Shown: positions 21,310 through 31,387, counted from the first letter of the stretch. The stretch is 64,000 nucleotides of DNA from CAMYLR01 sp039588915 (GCA_039588915.1 JBDGYV010000003.1:1-64000), one strand, 5' to 3'. Notes: generated from the sequence alone by a model not told the origin. Program-made: numbers and translations.

Positions 21310-23655
21310 TCAGCGCTGGAGCATGCCAAACCGGAAATGCAGCTCCCAGCCCGGATCGGGGTTCCCGAGGACGTCCCGCCGGTCAAACCCATACCCATAG
21401 TCGAGCCCTAGCGGTCCAACCCCCGGCAGCTCAACCGACACACCGATACCTGCGCCACGCTTCAAATCCGCAAATGTCATGTCACGGAACTCGCGAAACA
21501 CGTCTCCGGCATCGTAGAAGATAGACGCGTATATCGTATCCGAGATCTTGAAAAAGTGCTCAGCCGTCAGGAGCAAGAACGCGTTTCCGCGATCACTGCC
21601 GCAGGAGTCGCCCTCCGGAGAACCCGAGTTGAGCAACCCGACGCAGTTTTCCCGGTAACCGCGAAGCCCTTCGGCCGGAAACTGTACACCGCCCAAGACG
21701 AATTGCTCGGTGATCGGAACGAAGCCGGTGGCGTTGATCCCCCCGGTTTTGAACTTGAGATTTATTGTTGTCCGATCATTGAAAGTAGACGCGAACCAAG
21801 AGCTCTCGAACTCATACTTGTGGAATCCGACGTTTCCGCCCAACGGTCCTCCCGCAAAGTCCACGTTGAGAGCGTGCCGAGCACCCTGAATAGGATGGAG
21901 ACGAGGTAGCCGTGTGTCTCGAACCAAGCCGAGGGTGAGGCTCGATTCGGTGCGTGGATACTCCTCCTCTAGTTCTTCGTCGCTGCCGGTGATGTCTTCC
22001 AGGTCTACCCGCTGCCATTTGTACCCATAGAACACCCGCGTAGCGTTATCCCACGGAAGTGGCGTTCCGAAGCGGACGGTGGCGCCGAGCGCGTCCTGGC
22101 GAAAAGACTGGTTGGTAAACTTGCGATCAAAGCTAAAGAACGAAGTCGACAGAGAGGTCCTGGTGCCCAAGAACACCGGTTCGGTGTAGCCCAACTCGAT
22201 ATTCTGGTTATTGCTTCCGAACTCCCACCTGATCCGACCCAGTCTTGCGCGTCCGAAAAGGTTCGGTTGCTCGTAACCGATAAACCCTGACAAACCAGTC
22301 CCGCCTCCCACCGCTGCGCCCAATGAGAGCGATCCCGTCCTGCGCTCGGTCAGCTCAAATGACAGATCGATATCCCCTGTCTCTTCATCGACCACGCGTG
22401 TCGTCGGGATGATCCCTGGTTCGAAGAATCCAAGGCCTTCCAGTGCCAGCAGGCTGTTGCGAACGTCAGTCCGGCGAAAACGTTCTCCCGGTTGCACGAA
22501 GAGCTGCCTTCGAATGACCGATTCGTGAGTGACCGTGTTGCCCTTGATCGCTACCCGTTGGATGTAGGCCGGGCTCCCCTCGCGGATCTGCCAGGTGAGA
22601 TCGACCACAGCGGTATCTGGGCGCACCCTGCGTACGGGTTGCACCTGGGCGTAGATGTACCCGTCATCGGCGTAGAGGTTCAATAGGTCAGCCTGGGTCT
22701 CCTGGACCGCTGCGGTATCGAACACGCCCCCCGATTCTACCTTGACGAACTCGCGCAAATCGGTCCGAGAGAAGCGGGTGTTGCCCTCGATCTCGATATC
22801 GCCGGTCCGATAACGGATACCTTCGTCGACGGTCGCGAAAAGCCTCATCTTACCTTCCGCTTCGTCGACCGTCAGTGAGTCCGAAACCACTTTCATGTCC
22901 AGATACCCATGACGCCCGTAGAATGACGGAAGCACTTGAGTCAGATCGGTCCGCCATTTGATCTCATCGAACTCGCCATCCTTCCAGAACCAGAAGCCTT
23001 CGGGCTCTGTTTCCATCTCTTTCCGCAGCTTCTTGTCAGAGAACGTCTCATTGCCGTCAAACTCGATCGTCTTGATGGCGACTTGCCGGCCTTCACTGAC
23101 GACAACGGACACCACCGTCGAATCTGCCCCTGGTGCCTGGGCTTCGATGTCCACGCTGGCGAGATAGAAACCCCTGACCCGATACAACTCCCTCAGGTCA
23201 AACCCGGCCTGGTGCACGCGGCTTTCGACCAACCGATCACCAGGTCGTAGCTTGAGCGCCGTCTCCACATCGCTATCGTTTATCTTGTCCACACCCTCGA
23301 ACTCGAGCGCCGTTACAACCGGCGCCTCTTCCACGCTCAGCACGATCGTCACGCCACCATCGCCCGGGCGAGTGTCGATCTGGATGTCATTGAAGAGGTA
23401 GGTCTTCCACAGGGTTCGAATCGCCTGCTGCATCACACGCGGATTGAAAACCGCGTCACGCCGCAGGCCCGAGAGGGCCTGGACCCGCTGGGGATCGATC
23501 GTCTGCGTTCCTTCAACAACGATTTCGGATATCCGCATCCCAGTGGCTTGGGAATGCAGCGGTGGCGCAGCAAGCAGAAAAGCAACGACTACCAGGCTGA
23601 AGGGCAGTAGGGAGCGCGCCAGCGCGCGGGCGGGGGCAGCCCGCGACGCCGTCAA
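21310..23655 (-). CDS. bamA: Outer-membrane protein assembly factor BamA
   Basis: 781 aa, TTG start in a TTGA overlap with the clpC stop. The signal peptide has a hydrophobic core LLPFSLVVVAFLLAAPP. Five POTRA domains cover about residues 40-400 (ISEIVVEGTQTIDPQRVQAL, VAIKTIEFDGNETFSDKKLR, YRTGDIEIEGNTRFSRTDLR, YIQRVAIKGNTVTHESVIRR), followed by a 16-stranded Omp85 barrel. FVLGGVQFPAEGLRGYRE is the conserved VRGF/Y-like turn of strand 16. The last residues (FRFGMLQR) lack the usual terminal Phe. It inserts beta-barrel proteins into the outer membrane. Being coupled to clpC is notable. Confidence 0.94.
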   Translation of the reverse strand: MTASRAAPARALARSLLPFSLVVVAFLLAAPPLHSQATGMRISEIVVEGTQTIDPQRVQALSGLRRDAVFNPRVMQQAIRTLWKTYLFNDIQIDTRPGDGGVTIVLSVEEAPVVTALEFEGVDKINDSDVETALKLRPGDRLVESRVHQAGFDLRELYRVRGFYLASVDIEAQAPGADSTVVSVVVSEGRQVAIKTIEFDGNETFSDKKLRKEMETEPEGFWFWKDGEFDEIKWRTDLTQVLPSFYGRHGYLDMKVVSDSLTVDEAEGKMRLFATVDEGIRYRTGDIEIEGNTRFSRTDLREFVKVESGGVFDTAAVQETQADLLNLYADDGYIYAQVQPVRRVRPDTAVVDLTWQIREGSPAYIQRVAIKGNTVTHESVIRRQLFVQPGERFRRTDVRNSLLALEGLGFFEPGIIPTTRVVDEETGDIDLSFELTERRTGSLSLGAAVGGGTGLSGFIGYEQPNLFGRARLGRIRWEFGSNNQNIELGYTEPVFLGTRTSLSTSFFSFDRKFTNQSFRQDALGATVRFGTPLPWDNATRVFYGYKWQRVDLEDITGSDEELEEEYPRTESSLTLGLVRDTRLPRLHPIQGARHALNVDFAGGPLGGNVGFHKYEFESSWFASTFNDRTTINLKFKTGGINATGFVPITEQFVLGGVQFPAEGLRGYRENCVGLLNSGSPEGDSCGSDRGNAFLLLTAEHFFKISDTIYASIFYDAGDVFREFRDMTFADLKRGAGIGVSVELPGVGPLGLDYGYGFDRRDVLGNPDPGWELHFRFGMLQR

Positions 23656-26144
23656 CCGACCTCTTCCTGTACCGACCCTGCTCCTTCCGGCTTACGGGGA
23701 CTGTCGACAACGAACACGAGCTTGTCGTTCTCGTCATCAACGTTAACGGTCACCTCATCGCCGGGAGCGAAGCAGCCCTGGAGCAACTCTTCCGAGAAGG
23801 GATCCTCCAGATAGCGCTGCATCGCACGCTTCAAGGGACGGGCGCCAAACTTTTCATCGAACCCCTTCTCAGCCAGGAAGTACTTTGCTTCGTCGGAGAG
23901 CACGAGTTTGAGCTCTCTCTCACCCAACCGTTCCAGAATATCCCGGAACAGAATATCAACGATCTCAACGATGTGTTCCTCGGAGAGCGGATGGAAGACA
24001 ATGACTTCATCCAATCGGTTCAAGAACTCCGGATTGAAAGTTTTGTCGATCTCATCCTTGACCGCTTCCTCGATCTGCAGCGCACGTGATGACTCGCTTG
24101 GCTTGTGGAACCCGAGCGCCTTGCCACCGGTGATTCGCCGCGCACCGATGTTTGAGGTCATGATCACAACCGTGTTCTTAAAATCGATCTTTCGTCCGAA
24201 GTTATCCGTGATGTGCCCCTCATCCAGGATCTGAAGGAGGATGTTGAAGACATCCGGGTGTGCCTTCTCGATCTCGTCCAGCAGGACCACCGAGTAGGGC
24301 TTCCTGCGGACTTCCTTGGTCAGGTACCCCGAGTCCTCGTACCCGACATATCCAGGTGGCGCGCCGAGAAGACGGCTGACCGTAAACTTCTCCATGTACT
24401 CTGACATGTCGATCCGAATGAGCGAGTTCGGGTCAGCGAACAGGAACCGAGCCAGCGCCCGGGCCAACTCAGTTTTTCCAACACCCGTCGGACCGGAGAA
24501 GATGAACGATCCGATCGGTCGACGTGGATCCTTGAGACCGGCTCGGGTTCTCCGAATCGCCTTGGAAATCGCCCCGATGGCTGGGTCCTGCCCGACGATG
24601 AACTTGTGCAGCTCGTCCTCCATCTGCAGCAGGCGTTCCGTCTCCTCCTCCTTGAGACGAACCACCGGGACTCCCGTCCAGCGACTCACGATAAATGCAA
24701 CGTCCTCGGTGCTCAGGGCCGGCCGCTCGGCGCTCGAGCCGCGTTCCCACTCTAGCTTCTTACGTTTTATCGTCGATTTCAGTTCACGCTCACTGTCGCG
24801 GAGTTTGGCCGCGGTCTCGTAGTCCTGCGCCTTAATCGCTTGATCCTTGCGGGTAATGATCTCCTGCACCTCTTCCTCTAGTGCCAGCAGCTCCGGCGGT
24901 GGCACTTGAGTGGCCAGGTGAACACGAGCGCACGCTTCGTCGATCACGTCGATCGCCTTGTCTGGCAAGAATCGATCAGTGATGTAGCGCTCGGACAGTC
25001 GGGCCGCAGCTTCGAGCGTGTCGTCCGGTATATCAACGCTGTGGTGCTCGGAATACCGAGGACGCAGGCCTTGGAGGATCTCGACGGTTTCCTCGATCGT
25101 CGGCGGGTCTACGACGACAGGTTGAAAACGACGCTCAAGCGCGCCATCCTTTTCGATGTACTTCCGGTATTCGTTGAGCGTAGATGCGCCGACACATTGA
25201 AGTTCGCCACGAGCCAACGCGGGCTTCAACATGTTGGACGCGTCGATCGCACCTTCGGCCGCCCCTGCCCCAACCAGCGTGTGCAGCTCATCGATGAAGA
25301 GAATCACGTTCTGTGATTGCTTGATCTCGTTAATGACGGCCTTGAGCCGCTCCTCGAACTGGCCGCGATACTTCGTACCGGCGATCACTGCCGCCATATC
25401 GAGCGATAGCACTCGATAATCGCGAAGGCTATGGACGATCTCGCCGTTTGTGATGCGCTGCGCGAGGCCTTCCACGATGGCGGTCTTCCCCACTCCCGGT
25501 TCACCGATCAGGACGGGGTTGTTCTTCTTTCGGCGTGAGAGCACTTCAATGACGCGCTCGATCTCCTTGTGCCGCCCGATCGTCGGATCGAGTTCGCCCT
25601 CGCGAGCCAGATCCGTCAGGTCTCGACAGAAGTGATCCAGAGCCGGGGTCTTGGATTTCTTGTCGCTCGTCTTGGACGTCTGGCCTCCGCTCTCCATAGA
25701 GCTCAGCTCCCCTCCGAGCAGGCGAACCGTCTCGTTCCGGGCCACGTCGATCGTGACTCCAACATCATCCAGAACTTGGGCCGCCACTCCCTTTTCCTCA
25801 CGCAACAGTCCGAGCAAGAGATGCTCAGTTCCCACGTATGAGTGCTTCAGACTCCGCGCTTCCGCGACTGAGAACTCGAGTACCTTCTTGGCGCGGGTCG
25901 TGTACGGCACCTCGTCGGCGGTCATGTCGCTCTTTCCGAGCTCGACTCGCTCCTCGATCCGTTCGCGCAACTCATCGAGATCGACGTTCAGATTGGTCAA
26001 GATCGCCGCCGCGACGCCTTCGCCCTCTCGGATGAGCCCCAGCAAAATGTGCTCTGTGCCTACGTAGTCATGATGTAGGCGGGTCGCCTCCTCGCGTGCC
26101 ATCGAAAGGACCTTGCGTACTCGATCGGTGAAATTGCTATTCAT
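23652..26144 (-). CDS. clpC: AAA+ unfoldase ClpC (Hsp100), ClpP partner
   Basis: 830 aa, ATG start overlapping mcsB by 8 bp. Two Clp-N repeats (residues 3-70 and 80-140; HDYVGTEHILLGLIREGEGV and HSYVGTEHLLLGLLREEKGV) bind adaptors. D1 carries GEPGVGKTAIVEGLA. The UVR-containing middle region (QDYETAAKLRDSERELK, about 430-450) is the ClpC hallmark. D2 carries GPTGVGKTELARALA, and the C-terminus includes the FGARPLKRAMQRYLEDP sensor-2 helix. With McsA and McsB, ClpC unfolds arginine-phosphorylated proteins for ClpP; clpP is not in the window. Confidence 0.96.
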   Translation of the reverse strand: MNSNFTDRVRKVLSMAREEATRLHHDYVGTEHILLGLIREGEGVAAAILTNLNVDLDELRERIEERVELGKSDMTADEVPYTTRAKKVLEFSVAEARSLKHSYVGTEHLLLGLLREEKGVAAQVLDDVGVTIDVARNETVRLLGGELSSMESGGQTSKTSDKKSKTPALDHFCRDLTDLAREGELDPTIGRHKEIERVIEVLSRRKKNNPVLIGEPGVGKTAIVEGLAQRITNGEIVHSLRDYRVLSLDMAAVIAGTKYRGQFEERLKAVINEIKQSQNVILFIDELHTLVGAGAAEGAIDASNMLKPALARGELQCVGASTLNEYRKYIEKDGALERRFQPVVVDPPTIEETVEILQGLRPRYSEHHSVDIPDDTLEAAARLSERYITDRFLPDKAIDVIDEACARVHLATQVPPPELLALEEEVQEIITRKDQAIKAQDYETAAKLRDSERELKSTIKRKKLEWERGSSAERPALSTEDVAFIVSRWTGVPVVRLKEEETERLLQMEDELHKFIVGQDPAIGAISKAIRRTRAGLKDPRRPIGSFIFSGPTGVGKTELARALARFLFADPNSLIRIDMSEYMEKFTVSRLLGAPPGYVGYEDSGYLTKEVRRKPYSVVLLDEIEKAHPDVFNILLQILDEGHITDNFGRKIDFKNTVVIMTSNIGARRITGGKALGFHKPSESSRALQIEEAVKDEIDKTFNPEFLNRLDEVIVFHPLSEEHIVEIVDILFRDILERLGERELKLVLSDEAKYFLAEKGFDEKFGARPLKRAMQRYLEDPFSEELLQGCFAPGDEVTVNVDDENDKLVFVVDSPRKPEGAGSVQEEVG

Positions 26145-27219
26145 CGGTCTCCTGCCCTTTCTCCGCTAGCATTTCTCGTACCAGAGAGGCCCGCTCAATC
26201 TCGCGCTCCCGCTTATCAAGCTTGCGGCCGGCGCGCTTCTCCAGGTGGGCTACCTGGGTCCACAATAATAGCAGATTGAGGGTGGATACCCCGATCCGAG
26301 GCAGCAGTTTCATGCTCACGCCTAGACGCACGGCGGACAGCAGATTCATCATCTCGTCGAACGAAAGCGAGCGCGCGCAGGTCATCAGACCGTACGCCCG
26401 CCACACTTTGTCCTCGATTTCGTCAAGCGCATCCCGGACGAGAACTTGGCGCGCGTTCTCCTCGTACTCGATCACCTGCCGGGTGATCTGACCGAGGTGA
26501 TCGACCAGTTCGTCCTCACTCTTCCCGAGCGTGGTTTGGTTCGAGATCTGAAAGTAGTTCCCGATGACGTCGGAGCCTTCCCCATAGAGCCCGCGGAACG
26601 TCAAACCGATTTGGGCCAACCCCTGAAGGACCTTCGCGATTTCGCGGGTTAAAACCAGCGCCGGCAAGTGAGCCAAGACTGAAGCCCGCAAACCGGTCCC
26701 CGTGTTCGTCGGGCAGCTGGTCAGAAAACCGAACCGATGATGATAGGCGAAGCGCAGCTGGCTGCGCAGCGTCTTATCGGTTCGGCTGGCGATCTGCCAT
26801 GAGGTCTCGATCTGCAGACCGGGCGTCAGCGCCTGTATACGCACATGGTCCTCCTCGTTGATCAACAGCGCCAAGCGGCCCCCATCCCCTACCAGCAGAC
26901 CGCTGGCTTCACGGAACTTTACCATCTCACGGCTGACCAAGTGCCGCTCAAGAAGCACGGTCAGATCCGTCTCGGGAAGGTCGGCCAGCCGTACGAACTG
27001 GCGGACATCATTGGTTGTTGACTCAAACGCCTCGACGATCTCCTCCATGACCAGCTCTTGCTGGCTCCCGCTTATGGTCTCGCGAAACGGATATCGCTCA
27101 AGATTGCGCGCCAATCGAATACGGGTCGACAGAATTACCCCCGCGTGTGGGCCGTCCCCCGTGATCCAAGCCAACCCACCCTCAACGGGCTGCAAAAGAT
27201 CGTCACTGGGCAGGTTCAC
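26137..27219 (-). CDS. mcsB: Protein-arginine kinase McsB
   Basis: 360 aa, GTG start in GTGA overlap with mcsA. It has an ATP-guanido phosphotransferase core: VILSTRIRLARNLERYPF (nucleotide-binding Arg residues), QIETSWQIASRTDKTLRS, FGFLTSCPTNTGTGLRAS with the catalytic Cys loop, and RGLYGEGSDVIGNYFQISNQ. The C-terminal pArg-binding/dimer domain includes QVAHLEKRAGRKLDKRERE. It phosphorylates arginines and so marks proteins for ClpC-ClpP. The mcsA-mcsB-clpC order is that of Firmicutes, but without ctsR. Confidence 0.95.
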   Translation of the reverse strand: MNLPSDDLLQPVEGGLAWITGDGPHAGVILSTRIRLARNLERYPFRETISGSQQELVMEEIVEAFESTTNDVRQFVRLADLPETDLTVLLERHLVSREMVKFREASGLLVGDGGRLALLINEEDHVRIQALTPGLQIETSWQIASRTDKTLRSQLRFAYHHRFGFLTSCPTNTGTGLRASVLAHLPALVLTREIAKVLQGLAQIGLTFRGLYGEGSDVIGNYFQISNQTTLGKSEDELVDHLGQITRQVIEYEENARQVLVRDALDEIEDKVWRAYGLMTCARSLSFDEMMNLLSAVRLGVSMKLLPRIGVSTLNLLLLWTQVAHLEKRAGRKLDKREREIERASLVREMLAEKGQETDE

Positions 27220-27770
27220 TCTTCTCCACCCCCCACTTCTTCAACTGCTGCCTTTGCGTCGACAGGAACGGTGACCTGGTCTGTCTCCAATTCCACGATC
27301 GCGTCACGTAACTCGGCTGCTCGTTCGTATTCCTCGTTGTCAACCGCTTGTCGTAGCTCGCGACGCATCGTCGCCAACCGAGCTTCTGGACCAGCGGGTA
27401 CTTGTACACCTTCGTCTTCGCAGATCCCGACATGCTCATTGGAGCCATGAATCCGTCGAAGCAGCGCGCTCATTTCTTGCTCGAAGGTGGTGTAGCATCG
27501 AGAGCACCCGAGCCTACCGGTCTTGCGAAACTGTCGGAACGTACACCCACACCGCGGGCAGGCTGCGTTGGCGTTGGTGGCGCTGGTGAAGATCGGCGCA
27601 CCCATCTCGGATAGGAAATCCGACAACGGAGCCTGGGATCCCGGCGATGGAGTCTTGAGTCCGCGCTCCTCTGCGCACGAATGACACAGATGAAGGGTCT
27701 CGGTCTCGTCGTTCACGATCTGAGTGAAGTGAACGCTAGCCGGGTTCTCGTGGCAATCTTCACACAACAT
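27216..27770 (-). CDS. mcsA: McsA, zinc-finger activator of McsB
   Basis: 184 aa from ATG at 27770 (a TTG at 27788 would add six residues). Four CxxC motifs (MLCEDCHENPA, LHLCHSCAEE, AACPRCGCTF, LGCSRCY) form two treble-clef-like zinc sites. FRKTGRLGCSRCYTTFEQE is very typical of McsA. The C-terminal UVR motif DNEEYERAAELRDAI mirrors the ClpC and UvrB UVR. It activates the McsB kinase and bridges to ClpC. It is the first gene of the mcsA-mcsB-clpC-bamA coupled block. Confidence 0.94.
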   Translation of the reverse strand: MLCEDCHENPASVHFTQIVNDETETLHLCHSCAEERGLKTPSPGSQAPLSDFLSEMGAPIFTSATNANAACPRCGCTFRQFRKTGRLGCSRCYTTFEQEMSALLRRIHGSNEHVGICEDEGVQVPAGPEARLATMRRELRQAVDNEEYERAAELRDAIVELETDQVTVPVDAKAAVEEVGGGEE

Positions 27771-27862
27771 CACTTCAATCCTGGTCAAAGGGCTTCACTA
27801 CAGGTGCCTGGAAGCTAATTACGCTGCCACACCGAGTAAAACGCACCGCCATGTGGCGATGT

Positions 27863-28609
27863 TCAAACCCCCGTTGGGTTCGACCACCCCTCGGGAGCCA
27901 CGCCAGCGGTGACCGGGGCCACGACGCCGTCGTCCAAACGCAAGAGACGGTCCGTCCTGCCTGCCAGACGCTCGTCGTGGGTCGCCACCACAAACGCCAC
28001 TCGTTTCTCTCTCGCCAGGCTGAACATCAAATCATGCAGGTGCTCGCTGTTGGCGCGGTCCAGATTGCCCGATGGCTCGTCGGCGAGGATCACCATCGGC
28101 TCATGAACGAGCGCCCTTGCGAATGCGACTCGTTGCTGCTCGCCACCGGACAGCGCACTTGGCCGGTGGGACAGCCGCTCACCCAAACCCACCTCCTCGA
28201 GAACCGCGCGGGCCTTACGCTTCGCCGTATCGTCGTCGACACCCTGGATACGAAGCGGCAGGGTTACGTTTTCCAGCGCCGAGAACTCCATCAACAAATG
28301 ATGAAACTGGAAAACGAAACCCAGCAGCTTGCTACGAACGCTCGACAACTCGCTGTCAGACAACTGGCTGAGGTGCTGACCGGCCAGCATAACCCGACCG
28401 CGGGTCGGCCGATCGAGACCACCCAAAAGGTGTAGGAGTGTGCTCTTCCCCGCCCCCGAGGCGCCCACGATTCCTACCGTCTCGCCGGGTTGCACCTCCA
28501 TATCGACGCCCCGCAACACCACCAACGGACCACCACCACCCGGGTACTCCTTGTGCAGACGATGCGCCACCAGCAATGGGCCGTCGGCCCCAAACGGTCG
28601 ATCACTCAT
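27863..28609 (-). CDS. lolD: Lipoprotein-release ABC ATPase LolD
   Basis: 248 aa from ATG at 28609, which overlaps the permease stop by 8 bp. Walker A GASGAGKSTLLHLLGGLD, Q-loop FVFQFHHLLMEFSALENV (the FHHLL string is LolD-like), signature LSGGEQQRVAFARAL, Walker B VILADEPSGNLD and H-loop ATHD. Together with the LolC/E-type permease encoded just upstream it extracts outer-membrane lipoproteins from the inner membrane. Confidence 0.92.
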   Translation of the reverse strand: MSDRPFGADGPLLVAHRLHKEYPGGGGPLVVLRGVDMEVQPGETVGIVGASGAGKSTLLHLLGGLDRPTRGRVMLAGQHLSQLSDSELSSVRSKLLGFVFQFHHLLMEFSALENVTLPLRIQGVDDDTAKRKARAVLEEVGLGERLSHRPSALSGGEQQRVAFARALVHEPMVILADEPSGNLDRANSEHLHDLMFSLAREKRVAFVVATHDERLAGRTDRLLRLDDGVVAPVTAGVAPEGWSNPTGV

Positions 28610-29840
28610 ACCGGATGGCATCTACTGGGGCCATGCGCGCGGCCTGCGAAGCCGGGTACAACGTCGCCGTCAGGCTGATCAGCAGACTGGCGGCTACGAT
28701 CCACAAAACCCCCCACGGCTCCACGTCTACCGGCAAGGTGTCGATGAAGTAAACGTCGCCGGGAAGTGAAATGAACCGATAGCGGGCAAGTAGAAGCGCG
28801 GCCACGAGCCCAGCCAGAGTGCCTAGACCCGTGCCGACAACGCCGATCAGGGCACCTTGGTAGACGAAAACTCTTCGAATCGATCGGCCCTCTAGCCCCA
28901 TCGAGCGCAAGATCCCGATCTCTTTCGTCTTGTCCATCACGATCATCGTCAGCGTGCTGATGATGTTGAACGCGGCCACCAGCACGATGAGAATCAATAT
29001 AATGAACATGGCCTTCTTCTCCAATCGCAGCGCCGCAAAAAGGGGCTGATTCAGCTCGATCCAAGTGGTCACATAAAAGGGTCCCTCGAGCTGATCGACA
29101 ACCGTCTCCCCGATGTCCTTCGCCTCCCAAATATCAGACACCCTAGCCGCTACGCCGTAAGCGATGTCCCCCGATTGGAGATACTGCTGCATCGACTCAA
29201 GAGAGGCGTAGACGAACTTGGAATCATACTCGAAGAGCCCACTCTTGAAGGTGCCCGCGAGGATGAATTTCTGGAGCTTGGGCACCGTCCCGTGAAGCGG
29301 CGAGACAGCCGCCACTTCGGGAGTAGTCACCGTTAGCGTATCGCCCGGGAATGCCCCCAGCCGATCGGCCAGCAGATAGCCGACAACGACCTTCGGGTAG
29401 GGCTCATTCGGAGACTGAAGCAAATCATAGCGGCCTGACACGATCTGGTTCTTGGTGTCCGCAACTTGCGATTCGAGATCCGGATCTACGCCACGAATCA
29501 CCGCCCCTTCGTTGCGGCCCCGACCATGACCAATAATCCCCTCGGTGTAGATGAACGGAGCGGCACCTACTATGCCCGGCGTGGCGGCGATTCCCTCCAG
29601 CGCGTCGCGATACTCGGTCAGCGGCTCAGAGTTGTACTTCTGTACGATGAGGTGCGGAGTATTGGTCAGGATCTTGTCTCTCAAATCGCGCTGCAGTCCA
29701 CTCATCACGCTCATCACGATGACCAACGCGGCCACCCCAACGAACACTCCTCCGATCGCAATCAAACCGATCACAGAGATCACGCCCGATCGGCGTTTGG
29801 ACGTCAGGTAGCGCAGCGCGATTTGCCACTCGAGACTCAC
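28602..29840 (-). CDS. Lipoprotein-releasing permease, LolC/LolE family
   Basis: 412 aa, GTG start in a GTGA overlap with lysS. The N-terminal EWQIALRYLTSKRRSGVIS and first membrane segment, a large periplasmic MacB-like domain (about 50-270) and three C-terminal membrane helices match LolC/E. FIILILIVLVAAFNIISTLT and KTKEIGILRSMGLEGRSIRR are the family coupling region. With only one such gene next to lolD, it may act as a homodimer (a LolF-type system). Confidence 0.92.
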   Translation of the reverse strand: MSLEWQIALRYLTSKRRSGVISVIGLIAIGGVFVGVAALVIVMSVMSGLQRDLRDKILTNTPHLIVQKYNSEPLTEYRDALEGIAATPGIVGAAPFIYTEGIIGHGRGRNEGAVIRGVDPDLESQVADTKNQIVSGRYDLLQSPNEPYPKVVVGYLLADRLGAFPGDTLTVTTPEVAAVSPLHGTVPKLQKFILAGTFKSGLFEYDSKFVYASLESMQQYLQSGDIAYGVAARVSDIWEAKDIGETVVDQLEGPFYVTTWIELNQPLFAALRLEKKAMFIILILIVLVAAFNIISTLTMIVMDKTKEIGILRSMGLEGRSIRRVFVYQGALIGVVGTGLGTLAGLVAALLLARYRFISLPGDVYFIDTLPVDVEPWGVLWIVAASLLISLTATLYPASQAARMAPVDAIRYE

Positions 29841-31387
29841 AACTCGACCCCGTCTTCTACGATCGGCTGATCCGTGTCTTCCCCGGTCACTCTCCCATCC
29901 TCGGGCCGTAACGCTGGGAACAGGATGACGTCCCGGATGGAGGGTTGGTCCGTGAGGAACATCACCAGGCGATCGATGCCGATTCCCATACCTGCGGTTG
30001 GCGGCATCCCGTACTCGAGAGCTCTCAAGAAATCTTCGTCGACGACGTTGGGCGCCTCGAGATCGCCCGTCGCGGCGAGGTCGGCTTGATCCTCGAACCG
30101 GCGCCGCTGATCGCGAGGGTCATTGAGCTCACTGAAAGCGTTTGCCCACTCGCGACCGAACAGGTACGCCTCGAATCGTTCCACCAAACGGGAATCGCGC
30201 GGATGGGCCTTCGCTAGGGGTGACGTCGCTCGCGGATGATCGATCACAAATACCGGCCCTTCAAGAGTCGGCTCAACTAGATGATCAAAGAGCGCCTCCA
30301 AGATCTTGCCCTCTCGCTCCTGTTCCGAGATCTCGACTTCGTGTCGCTCAGCCTCAGCCGCCAGGGCCGAGCGTGACAGGTCATCGATCGCTACACCGCG
30401 CTCCGCAAGCGCGTCCAGAAACCGAACGCGTGGCCACGGTGGTGTCGCGTCCACGGTCCGACCCTGGTAGGTAATCTCCGTGCCGCCGGTCAGCTCACCT
30501 ACCAGACCCACCAAGAGCTCCTCAGCCAACGCCATGAAGTCCTCGTAATCGGCGTACGCCTGGTAGAACTCGAGCATCGTGAACTCCGGGCTGTGAAACC
30601 GATCGATGCCCTCGTTGCGGAAGTCCTTGGCTACCTCGTAGACGCGCTCGAGACCGCCGACGATACAACGCTTGAGATACAATTCATCGGCGATACGCAG
30701 ATACAAGGGAATCCCCAGTGTTTGGTGATGAGTGACAAAGGGGCGAGCCGTCGCGCCGCCATACACAGGTTGTAGAACAGGCGTCTCGACCTCTAGGAAG
30801 CCGCGTCTCTCGAGCTCGTTTCTCAGACACCGGATGATCCGGGACCGGCACTCAAAGACCCGCCTGGCCTCCGGTCGGACCGCAAGATCGGCGTAGCGCT
30901 GTCGATAACGGAACTCGCGGTCGACCACGCGGTGATACGTACGGTCTCCTTCGTCTGACTCCACGAGCTTGCCAAACGGCAGAGGTCGCAGAGCCTTGGC
31001 GAGCAGCGCCGCCTCGCCCACACGCACGGTGATCTCTCCCGTTCGTGTGCGAAACAAATGACCCGCAACTCCCAGGAAATCTCCGATGTCCAAGTGATCG
31101 ACTAGATCGTAAGAGTCACCAAGCTCGTCTTGGCGCAGATATGCCTGTATGCGACCCGACCGGTCGGCGAGATGAGAGAACGTCGTCTTTCCATGCCGGC
31201 GAATGGCGACAACCCGTCCGGCGATTCGGCACTCGATATCCGGCCCATCATCCTGGAAAGCCTCAAGTAGATCTGCAGTCAGGTCAGTCACCCCCCAAGA
31301 CGAGGGATACGGATCGATTCCAATGCGCTCGAGCTCAACGAGCTTTGACAGTCGGACCGATATCGGATCAGTCTCTTGATCAGGCAT
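29837..31387 (-). CDS. lysS: Lysyl-tRNA synthetase, class II
   Basis: 516 aa, ATG start sharing one base with the prfB stop (TGATG). An N-terminal OB-fold anticodon domain (IECRIAGRVVAIRRHGKTTF) is followed by the class II core: motif 1 EVETPVLQPVYGGATARPF, motif 2 FRNEGIDRFHSPEFTMLEFY, and motif 3 GMGIGIDRLVMFLTDQPSIR. It charges tRNA-Lys. The prfB-lysS order also occurs in Escherichia coli. Confidence 0.96.
   Translation of the reverse strand: MPDQETDPISVRLSKLVELERIGIDPYPSSWGVTDLTADLLEAFQDDGPDIECRIAGRVVAIRRHGKTTFSHLADRSGRIQAYLRQDELGDSYDLVDHLDIGDFLGVAGHLFRTRTGEITVRVGEAALLAKALRPLPFGKLVESDEGDRTYHRVVDREFRYRQRYADLAVRPEARRVFECRSRIIRCLRNELERRGFLEVETPVLQPVYGGATARPFVTHHQTLGIPLYLRIADELYLKRCIVGGLERVYEVAKDFRNEGIDRFHSPEFTMLEFYQAYADYEDFMALAEELLVGLVGELTGGTEITYQGRTVDATPPWPRVRFLDALAERGVAIDDLSRSALAAEAERHEVEISEQEREGKILEALFDHLVEPTLEGPVFVIDHPRATSPLAKAHPRDSRLVERFEAYLFGREWANAFSELNDPRDQRRRFEDQADLAATGDLEAPNVVDEDFLRALEYGMPPTAGMGIGIDRLVMFLTDQPSIRDVILFPALRPEDGRVTGEDTDQPIVEDGVEL

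Noticed and set aside
27775..27862. Short minus-strand ORF between lolD and mcsA
   Set aside because: About 25 codons after its ATG, no hydrophobic or conserved pattern and no coupling to either neighbour.
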